Shown piece after piece: positions 47,475 through 56,400 of a stretch of 64,000 bases of DNA. The DNA lies in assembly GCF_000306235.2 (NCBI RefSeq), contig NZ_AKWZ02000001.1, positions 1 through 64,000 on the forward strand, in the 5' to 3' direction. The notes beneath the pieces were generated by a model that was given only the letters and a program-made list of their open reading frames with translations, ran no database searches and had not been told where the DNA came from. Both the position numbers and the translations under genes were made by a program. Numbering within the stretch: position 1 is the first letter of the stretch; every line of letters starts with the position of its first letter. Origin of the DNA: Leptospira fainei serovar Hurstbridge str. BUT 6 (GTDB lineage Bacteria; Spirochaetota; Leptospiria; Leptospirales; Leptospiraceae).

Positions 47475-48564
47475 GAAAACTACCTTGGCCCATCCTGTCG
47501 CCAGGTTGGCAAATCGTCGACTCGGATTCTCCAGAGGGCGTCTACCGGTTCCTATCCTTTTTCTATTCTGGATCTCTTCCCAAGGCTGTATTCCCTATCT
47601 CTTTCATATCGGTAAAGAGCAGGCAAAAATCGTCATACAGAAGCGACCGTTTGAAGAAGTTCTTTCGGATCCTTCAGTTTCCGAAAGAACGAAGGAAAAA
47701 TTAAAGGAAGTGGAACGGATCAGGGATTTCGGAATACGATCCTTGGCTCTTTCCTCGAAAGGCGGTTTCAAAAGTTTCATCTCATTGGATCGCAATGCGG
47801 TCGGTTGGCATGTAAGCGCCTGCCATCCTTTGCGATTCGAATCTTACACCTGGTGGTTTCCAATCATCGGTTCTGTTCCTTACAAAGGCTATTTTTCGCT
47901 GGAAAAAGCAAAGGAAGAGGAAACGCGACTCAAAGAAGAAGGTTGGGACACTCGAATCAGAATCACTGCCGGTTATTCCACTCTCGGTTGGTTTGAAGAC
48001 CCGCTATTTTCCGCGCAATTATACGACGATCGAGCGGATCTCGCCGCTTTAGTTTTACATGAAATGGCGCATGCAACGGTCTATTTTCCGGGAGATAGCG
48101 TCTTTAACGAAAGTTATGCGAGTTTCGTAGAAGAGGCCGGAACGAAGGCTTATTTATTTTCGATTGGCGGTCAGAAGCTTGTGGAAGCTCGCGAATCTTC
48201 GGAGCAGGAGCGAGAACAATACAAAAAGCTTTTACGAGAAACCGCAGAATTGCTGAAAAATCTTTATTCAAAAAAGATTTCCGAAGAACAAATACGAAAA
48301 GAGAAAGGCGAAATTCTTTTATCCTTCAAGAGAGAACTCGGACAGCGAAATTGGAAGACCGTAAACGGTAAAAAACTGTCCGAACGAGATTGGAACAACG
48401 AGGATTTTGTCGGAATGCTTCGCTATCATTCCGGTTCGGCTTTCTTTGAAAGGAAGTTTTTGGAGGTCGGTCGCGATTTCGGAAAATTCCATGAAGAAAT
48501 GCGCAAGCTTGTTTCGCTATCTTCGGCTGAAAGAAAAACACTTTTAGACTCCGAGAAAGATTAG
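47473..48564 (+). CDS. putative aminopeptidase lipoprotein (PF10023-like)
   Basis: 363 residues. The zinc site is His196-Glu197-x-x-His200 (VLHEMAHATVYF) followed closely by Glu213 in FNESYASFVEEAG, the pattern of the predicted aminopeptidase family. The signal segment ends in SSQGC, with Cys39 as the likely lipidated residue. The 38-residue leader is long, and an in-frame TTG at codon 12 (before ANRRLGFSRG) would give a normal signal peptide. The GGAGGAAGAG ribosome site favours the ATG. It would act in the periplasm or on the surface. Confidence 0.85.
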   Translation: MKTTLAHPVARLANRRLGFSRGRLPVPILFLFWISSQGCIPYLFHIGKEQAKIVIQKRPFEEVLSDPSVSERTKEKLKEVERIRDFGIRSLALSSKGGFKSFISLDRNAVGWHVSACHPLRFESYTWWFPIIGSVPYKGYFSLEKAKEEETRLKEEGWDTRIRITAGYSTLGWFEDPLFSAQLYDDRADLAALVLHEMAHATVYFPGDSVFNESYASFVEEAGTKAYLFSIGGQKLVEARESSEQEREQYKKLLRETAELLKNLYSKKISEEQIRKEKGEILLSFKRELGQRNWKTVNGKKLSERDWNNEDFVGMLRYHSGSAFFERKFLEVGRDFGKFHEEMRKLVSLSSAERKTLLDSEKD

Positions 48565-48598
48565 AAATTCGTAAAGTATGATTCAAGTCGCGCGCGGG

Positions 48599-48617
48599 CC
48601 CACCCTTCCTGGGTGGG
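48599..48617. repeat. hairpin at the insertion point of the IS
   Basis: CCCACCC and GGGTGGG are 7-bp arms around TTCCT. The 3' arm ends exactly at the left end of the insertion sequence. A near-identical hairpin occurs 160 bp beyond the right end (50429-50449). It lies 34 bp past the aminopeptidase stop. Confidence 0.7.
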
Positions 48618-48633
48618 GAGCCTGTTGAAAAAG
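48618..48633 (+). repeat. left terminal inverted repeat of the IS
   Basis: Sixteen bases identical to the reverse complement of the right end; adjacent to the GTGGG direct repeat. Confidence 0.92.
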
Positions 48634-48712
48634 AGGCCTGGTTTGTCTGAAAATTCTTCTTCCTCTTTAAAGCGAATGGCAAAAAGAAGAAGGGACTGCC
48701 GTAGCAGATCGT

Positions 48713-50215
48713 TTAAATATACCGAAATCCGCAAATTTTTCCTATGTTGTGAGCGGAGCATCTTTCGGACCATTCAAGAGAAACTTTTTCCAATCCTTTT
48801 GTCATGAATCTATTTCCTGCACGAGATCCTTTCATTGCACCAAAGACGCCTTCAATCGAAGAAAACCGTTTGGCATAAATTTTTCTCGATTTCGGGTTTT
48901 GTAACTTTTTGCGCATTTCCATCGTGTAGAAATTATTCAGCTCGCTCGGATGGTAGTTTTTACTTGGACTTAAATGAATGTAGTTTCTTCTCAAGTTATT
49001 AGAATTCACCAAAATGGATTTAGATCGACCTTTTGTGCAGAAATGTTTCAACTTACAGCCGTTGCAACCCGTCGATCTGTAATCCGAATAACTGTATTGT
49101 CCATGAAGATACTTTTCGGATCGGAATTTAAGTGTTCTGCCCGATGGACAGACGAAGTTGTTGGCTTTCTTTTCATAGATAAATTTGATGAACGGAGGCC
49201 TTCGTTTGGAGAAATCGGTAACTTTTGGGATCTTCCCTGCTTGAAATAACCTTGTTACTTTTTGATCGGGACAATAAAGATCGAAGTCTTTTAATCTCTG
49301 GAAATTACTTTCGCTTGCATAACCGGCATCTAAGACATATTGAATTCTATTTAAATCTTGTTTTTCCGATCTTAAGAATTCGTAGCAAGATTCGACTTTT
49401 CGAATCATTTTCTCCGCAAACTTAGTATCGGATTGTTCCGTTTCCACACTGTGAGAAATGATCATGTTGGATTTGCAATCGACCGCCGCTTGAGCATTGT
49501 AACCTACCAGGAATACGTTTCCTTTTTTCTGTAGATCGCAATCTCTCTCATAGAGATGGACTCTACGACGGTCTTTGTGCTTTTTTAGGAATTTTACCGC
49601 ATCCTGAAGCTTTTCTGCCTTTAGTTCTAATTCTTTTCTTTTGTCTCGAATTTGAGAACGATCCATATCGGCAGACTTTTCCCATTCTTGAAATTTGACC
49701 TTACTTACCTTTTCGATTTGTTCAAGTCTAAGCTCGAATTTTTCCAGGTCCCCTATATCATCGGGATTCGCATTCGCCTTTATCTTAGTGCCATCTATGG
49801 AAACGGTTTCAAAATCTATATAACCGCTTTCGTAACCGAGAAATACCGTTTGAGAAAATAGATCTTCGATTTCAGTTCTGTGAGTCTTTCTGAACTTTGA
49901 GATAAAACTATGATCCAGCTCTTCTCCATCCAGAAGATAGATCAATTCAGCTCTGAGTTTGGATAACCTACAGAGTTCCCGCATCGAGATATTGCCGATT
50001 AAAATGGAATAAAAAAGAGCCGAAATAACTTTCTTCGGTGAAATTGCAGGTCTTCCAGTCTCATCATTCTGGTAATTCTTTTCGAAATCTTCGAAATCTA
50101 ACCGATCAATGACTTTCTTAAAACCGTGAATCGGATGTTCTTCCCCGAACAATTCCTTGAACTCTAAAACGTACATTCTAAGCTGATTCGGATCCGTATT
50201 CTTGAACTTTGCCAT
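48713..50215 (-). CDS. IS1182-family-like transposase
   Basis: 500 residues. The N-terminal DUF772-type domain (about 55-130) is followed by the RNase H-like catalytic core with Asp141 (VSIDGTKIKANAN), Asp296 (VLDAGYAS) and Glu455 (SSIEGVFGAMKGSR). The long helical insert at about 155-220 and the Cys cluster (356, 384, 387, 393) before the Glu are typical of this group. The gene has no frameshift. It catalyses excision and insertion at the terminal repeats. Confidence 0.94.
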   Translation of the reverse strand: MAKFKNTDPNQLRMYVLEFKELFGEEHPIHGFKKVIDRLDFEDFEKNYQNDETGRPAISPKKVISALFYSILIGNISMRELCRLSKLRAELIYLLDGEELDHSFISKFRKTHRTEIEDLFSQTVFLGYESGYIDFETVSIDGTKIKANANPDDIGDLEKFELRLEQIEKVSKVKFQEWEKSADMDRSQIRDKRKELELKAEKLQDAVKFLKKHKDRRRVHLYERDCDLQKKGNVFLVGYNAQAAVDCKSNMIISHSVETEQSDTKFAEKMIRKVESCYEFLRSEKQDLNRIQYVLDAGYASESNFQRLKDFDLYCPDQKVTRLFQAGKIPKVTDFSKRRPPFIKFIYEKKANNFVCPSGRTLKFRSEKYLHGQYSYSDYRSTGCNGCKLKHFCTKGRSKSILVNSNNLRRNYIHLSPSKNYHPSELNNFYTMEMRKKLQNPKSRKIYAKRFSSIEGVFGAMKGSRAGNRFMTKGLEKVSLEWSERCSAHNIGKICGFRYI

Positions 50216-50250
50216 TCCGTAAATCTAGCAAGTTCCCTAAAATTGCATCC

Positions 50251-50266
50251 CTTTTTCAACAGGCTC
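50251..50266 (-). repeat. right terminal inverted repeat of the IS
   Basis: CTTTTTCAACAGGCTC, the exact complement of the left end; followed directly by the GTGGG direct repeat. Confidence 0.92.
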
Positions 50267-50348
50267 GTGGGGGATGGAGGCGGTTTTACGAAAGAAACTC
50301 CATATCAGAAACTATCAGAACCGTCAAGAAAACAATGCATTAAAATTC

Positions 50349-50366
50349 TTGTAGGAGCTCCTACAA
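50349..50366. repeat. 18-bp perfect palindrome
   Basis: TTGTAGGAGCTCCTACAA is its own reverse complement. It lies in the gap between the IS and the giant lipoprotein gene. I recall related GTAGGAGCTCCTAC-type sequences as dispersed intergenic repeats in Leptospira, but cannot verify that here. Confidence 0.6.
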
Positions 50367-50428
50367 CTTCTGCAAAAAAACGATAAATCTGATACATGAT
50401 GGAATCCCCCGGGTACCGCCGATCCGGC

Positions 50429-50449
50429 CCCCACCCACGACGGGTGGGG
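50429..50449. repeat. hairpin similar to the one at the IS insertion point
   Basis: CCCCACCC and GGGTGGGG are 8-bp arms around ACGAC. It lies 37 bp past the stop of the giant lipoprotein gene on the minus strand. No T-run follows on either strand. Confidence 0.6.
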
Positions 50450-50485
50450 AATACAAAAACCCATAGCTAAACTCCCTCTTGTCCG

Positions 50486-53400
50486 TTATTTACTTATGAT
50501 CGATGTCGTAAAGAGACGGTACCCATTCCAATATTTATCAAATGGATAAACGTCTCGCATGATTTCAATCGCTCTCAAAAATCGATTTCGAAGAGATATT
50601 CTAGAATCTTCGCGTCTCGTTAATTCTTTTAAGAATCGTGAGTTATGCGTATCCGTCTGAAAACCGAGATTTACTATACCGGATCCCCGGAGAGATTTCT
50701 GCAAAAAGTAAAGAGAGTCCCGTAAATTCTCGGAACCGAAGTCGAATTCTTTCAGAAAAGACGATGAAAGCATCCACGTACCTTTTTGCTTGGCCTCCGA
50801 AATTTCAGGCAACGGCTTTCCACCGAATAGAACTCCACGATTAAAATCAAGCTCGAGCGGTTCCTGCATTATGAAAAAAGGATAAACCCCCGAATGCCCG
50901 GTCTTACTTCCCAGTTCCAATGCGTCTAACTTTAATAATCGTTTATACCAATCGGGAGCCGAATTCGGTTCCCGAGCAATGATATTAAAGCCGGGTAAAA
51001 ATTCGTCCTTTTCTTGATGAATAGGGTTTTCCAGAAAAGAGACCGGATCCGTCACATAATAGATTTCCTCCTCCGAACGAGGAACTAATGGAACGAGAAA
51101 ATGGTAATTCGGAAGATACATATAGGTGATCTTATTCTTCGAAATCCTAATATTCTGGCGATATTCCGTTTCCAAGGATTCTCTCAATAAAATTTCAGAG
51201 CCTCCTTTTTCCGCCTCTTCATGATATTGCCGAATAGCCGCTTTTAATTTGCGGTTATCCTTATAGGCGATATCTCCATTAGATTTTCCTTTCGTAAATT
51301 TAATGTAGAAGGTCGTAAGGCCGAGATCCGCCACCGCAAGAAATTCCTGGCCTATCGGAAGTTTTTCTTCCAATCTATGCGAGACTGGCTCGAATTTCGG
51401 GATATCGGAAAAAAGCGGCTCTTTACCGAGAATCGTCTTTCTAGCGATGGAAACCTTGTCTTTAGCGACACAGAGATCGAAGAAAACCTCCGAATCATTT
51501 TTTTTAAAAGCGAGAGTTTGCAGAAACGTCAAGAAATCGTTCAGCTCTCTCCTCTCTCTCGGAGTCAAAGAAGCTCGTTTTCGCGAGTTTACCCACCGGT
51601 TCGCTATATCGAGAAAATTCTTAGGAGCAGTCGAAAGAGATTCTTCATAGAATTTTGTAAATAGGGAAAAAGGAGAATCGGAAGCGGTCGTCTGCGGTTT
51701 TCCGTTTAACACGTTTACCTTATATTTCAGATAGTCGATTTCCGAATCTTGAAAATGTCCCGGTTCGCTTTCGGCTTTAAGCATCCATTTTCGCGCATTT
51801 TCGTAATCTCCTTTAGAATAATATGCGCGAGAAAGTTCGATCATGAATCTCACAACCCTCGGCAGATTTCCTTTCTTTCTCTCGAATTCGATGTAAGAAG
51901 AGAGAAAATCGGATATTTCTCCGACCATTTCATCTCCTATCGAGTATCTCAATAAATCCGCGATCACCGCTCTTTCCGAAGAAGTAAGCGATGAAAATAA
52001 TTCCTGCGATGCCCCAAACACTTCCGAATATAAGGCGATCGGCGAAATTTTCCCTCCGAAAGATTTCTTGTCGGCAAGGTCGATCAGTCGTCTTTTATAT
52101 CGCTCACTTTCCTCCAGTCGATTTTCCAAATTCGAAGCGACTCCTTTTCCGCGTTTCGGCTCGGAAATTTCTTCTAGCAGAGCGGTTTGTTCGACTATAT
52201 CCTCGGATAATTTCGATACGAGTGTTAGGGATTCGGCCCCTTTCGCGATTTTGGCTGCCTTCATTAATTGCTCTTTCACAATTACCGGAAAATAACTTTC
52301 CAAAGCAAGTTCTGCTAAGCGAATTCGAAGTAAGAAAGGGTCATAAATTCCGATATCGACCAATTCATCAAACTTGGTTCCGGGGTCCTGTCCCTGCTTT
52401 AAAGCAGAAACTGCGGAAATTAAATCTTTCTTGTCCGCAGGAAGCTTTCTTCCGGAACAATCTAATTCGTCGTGATCCAACAGCGCAGCGAGGCAAAGAG
52501 AAAAATTCAATTCTTCTAATAGGGGAATGTCGCGCGTCTCATACGATAGTGTTTGTATTTCCTCGATCGAAAGCTTCGGATGATTTCGCCTTAAAAGCCT
52601 AAGCAGATTTGCTTCAATTCTACGAGAAAAATCGGATCCGGTTTCTACAAAATCTTTGGCCTCGTAAATTTTGTCATAAGCGGCCTGATACTTCCCCGAT
52701 ATTTCAAGCGATCTGGATTCCGCGAGAAGAGATTCGGCTCGGATTCTATTCGGCACTCTTTTTAGTGAAATCCGACCGAACCTATAGACATTCGGGGCGA
52801 TTCTTTGTCCGTCAATCTCCGCAAGCACGTTCGCAATGCAGTCCTTTGAATCCTGGCACACGAATACTTTATCGACACCTGAACCGATGCTTGCAGAGGC
52901 GACCTTCGCGATTTTTCGCCACGATACCCGCTTTGGAGTCACGAAAATAATGGAAGAAATTTTATGACGTTTGGAAAAAATCTCCTTTAAATCCAACCGA
53001 TCTCGCACCCGCTCGCCGAAGAGAAAATCGCCTTCGACTTCCGGAAACGGGGATACAATTATATCGGAATCGTCCCGTAAATGTCCCAAAAAACCGGAGG
53101 CTACATTACGAACTTTTAATCTGGAAGAAATGTCGAGATACGAAGCTATCGTCCTCGGCAAGGCTTCGTTATGTTCCCGAGGCAAATCCAAATCGGTTTT
53201 TAGAATCAATCCCTCGACTCGACGCACGAAAAGATCCGCGTAGTCTGTATTTCCCGGATCGAATATTCTTTTAGGCACAGACCACTCGGGTTGCCGTGAC
53301 AACTCGGCGAAAACTTCCTCTTCGTTGCCTAAGACTGTGACGAATCGGAGCGATTCCGCTCTCCGAATTCGTGCAAAATTCTTTCCCATTACCTTAATGA

Positions 53401-56400
53401 TCCTAAATTCGCTCTCTTGAGGACCTAAATTCTGATCAGTCGTTTCACGGAACGGGTTAAGGAACGCGGACCGACTCGGAAAAACTTTCCTCAATAGCTC
53501 CAGCGACTGCACTGCCGAAACGGATGCCGCGTTCAATTCCGACTCCGCTTCTTTTATTTCAACTCGTCTTTCCAACGCAATCTGGTATTTTAAGTAAGCC
53601 GTGCGAAAATATTTCCACGATGTTTCAAATTGAAGATATTCCTTTGGATTCCCTTCGAATTCCCAAGTTCCTTTTTCAAAATTTCTAAATAATAAAACGG
53701 ATCGATATCGATCCCAAGTCTTTAAAGCTCCAGCGGGATTACCCGATTCCACTTCGTAGCGAATCCTGGTTTCATATAAATCCCTTAGCAAAAACCCTTT
53801 CACTTCGGGAATGATATGAGCTTGTTTTTGAATGAGATTCTCGGCTTTGAGTAAACGTTCTTTTGCTCGAGAAGACTTTCCCGATATCATGTCCAATCTG
53901 GCCTGTAAAACCCAAGTTTGGACGAGTTCATGCGCGTAAAAAAATTCGTTAGCCATCTCCTCCGCAAAATTCAAGCAGAGGTAGGCGCGCTCCAGATCTC
54001 CGAGTCGAAAATAGATGCTCGCACGACTCAATGAATGAATGACTCTTTCCTTCTTAGAAAAAGGATCTTGAGCCAATCCGACGATTTCTTTCGGTAGCCC
54101 GGAAGGATCTTCAAGCAACGAAACTGCCAAACCGAGTTTTTCAAATCCGGAAATCCAATCCTTTCGCTTAAGTTCCTCTTCGCCTAAATAATAAAGGAGA
54201 TTCGATATTAGAATATCATAATCATAATTTTCTTTGTAGAATGTTTCCTCGCATCGTTTTCTAAGTGAGACCTTATCCTGATCATCGGATATGGACAGAC
54301 ACGAATCGATATAGTTCCTTTTCATAGAGTAAAGGAACCGATATGCTTCCTCCAGCTCCGCCTCCGCATTAAACCTTAAATTTTTATCGTCCGCCTCGAT
54401 TTCGGCAAAGAGAGAATATAAATAACGTCGGAACGTGCTTTGTGACTTGAACGAAATTTCGCTTGTCGACGCTTCATAACTCTTTCCCGAGCGAAATGCG
54501 GCCTTGGCCTGTTCGAACTCGTTCCTTTTATATTTAACGAATCCTAAATCGTTCCAAGATTGAGATTTAATCAATTTTCCGGGAAAGCTTCCGCTCAAAC
54601 CTTTTCCATTTACGTATGCAAGACGTTTATCCGTCTCCTCTCCCGCCAGCTCGTAATTTTGCTCCAGTAGAAGATTATTGATTCGGATACCGGAAGATAA
54701 TAGAGGCTGGTAGGATGCAGGAATCGCCTCGGGAAATCTTCCTGACCCTGAAATTCGGGTAGAATCGGGAAGGACCGTATCGAATACGAGATCCCAAAAA
54801 TAATCCCAGAAAGTAATCTTTACTTTACGAGGAAACCAATTGACTCCTTTCTCCTTTACGAGTAATTCCGCTTTCCTCAAATTTTCTTCCGATTCGCTTA
54901 AAGATCCGATTTTCTGAAAACAGAGCGCGAGGGCATTATGTAAATTAACAGGATCCACTAAACGAGAAAAATCATTTAACTTAAGTGCGTCTTTGTAGAA
55001 AGGAATCGCGGCGCTATATTCTCCCGATTCCATATGAGATAAGCCCGTAAGAGTATAGATTAAAGCTAATTTTTCATGGTAACTTTCTATCGACCCTCGA
55101 GGATCAGATTGGTAATATAGCTTGGAAAATTCGTTTTTTGAATATAGATCGGAAGCCTCGTTCAATTTACGAATGGCGTCCGAGTATCGCGACATATAAA
55201 TGGAGGATCGCGCCGAATTAAATAGAAACACCGCCTTCTGACGATAATCTTCGAACTGTGCTTTGGAGAGAATAAACTTAGAGTAAGACTCTACTAACGA
55301 GTATTGTTCGTCGGCTTTCGGATAATTCTTAAGAAGGAAATAGTTATTCCCGAGATTTAAGCGTAAGTCGGATAGCGCCTTTTTATTCGCGAAACCCTCC
55401 CCTAGAAGCTCCAGAATTTGACTATAAAGCTCTACGTTTTCTTCGAAGTTTTTCTCCGGAAAATACTTCTTATAAACGGCCGCGTACTGATCCTCATCCG
55501 ATAACTCTGCATCAGGCGGCTTTCTAGATTTCATTATATCGACGTACTGATATAACCAGCCTAACAGCTGATAGGCGTCATGATATGTCGGATCGGAGAA
55601 TATGATCCACCTTAGCTCGTATTCGGCTTGTTTAAAATCTCGTAAAGCAGCTTCCTTTTTTGCGACATCCATTGTTCCGGCGGCGTAAAAGTAAGTCTCC
55701 CGAATAACCGACCGATTGATCAGATAATATGCGTACCCGTAAAGAGTCGCCAAATCGAGAAATGTTCTAGCTCGAGGAAGGATTTTCTCCTTTTCATAGT
55801 ATTGAGTTACGTAAAATAATCCTTCCTTCTTATCCAAAGGATCAAATTCCACCGGATTCAAAGTCCCGAGCAATCCTTTCGCGTTTTTGTCGCTGATCGA
55901 TTTGGCCAATTTGAAAGAAGTATCAACCATTAATCTTTGGTAATATATCGCGTAATCTTTATACAGAGTATCTAAAAACAAATTCTTACTTTTCGCGAGG
56001 AACATGTTCTCAGCGTTAAAAAAATAGTGGAATGAGGCTTGTAAAAAATCGGACCTGTTTTCGTAGTTCCGAGCCAAATTTTCGAAATAGAGAAAAGAGC
56101 GTTCCATCTCTTTTTCATCGATCGCGACACCGGAAGCGCCATCGTAATTTTCGAGGAAAATTCTCAATTCCGAAAGGGAGTTCCTGGTATCACCCACACC
56201 TCTAAAATTTTCCGATTTTAGAATATGCGTTTTTAAGAATAAAGGGTCCTCGGCCTTTAACTGTTCGAGAAAACCGTCAAGAATGGAATTACTCTGCCTA
56301 AAATCGCCCTGTCCCTTTAAACCTAAGGCCTTTACATATGAGAAAAAACGGTGAAGTACGGGAGATTTTGTTCGGAGCGAATTCGCTTTTTCGGCGGTAT

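Larger units (their letters stand above)
48618..50266 (-). mobile_element. IS1182-family-like insertion sequence, intact
   Basis: About 1649 bp with perfect 16-bp terminal inverted repeats (GAGCCTGTTGAAAAAG at 48618-48633 and its complement at 50251-50266). The 5-bp sequence GTGGG flanks both ends (48613-48617 and 50267-50271) and is a candidate target duplication. It carries one transposase gene in one frame without stops, so it looks recent and potentially active. It interrupts no gene; it sits between the aminopeptidase and giant lipoprotein genes, beside a hairpin. Confidence 0.9.

Noticed and set aside
46374..48564. possible two-gene fusion or frameshift around 47473
   Set aside because: Both frames are complete with their own signal segments and opposite orientation; the overlap is just four bases.
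51991..52602. 203-codon plus-strand open frame
   Set aside because: It lies wholly inside the giant lipoprotein gene on the other strand; composition is rich in Arg and Ser, typical of an antisense shadow.
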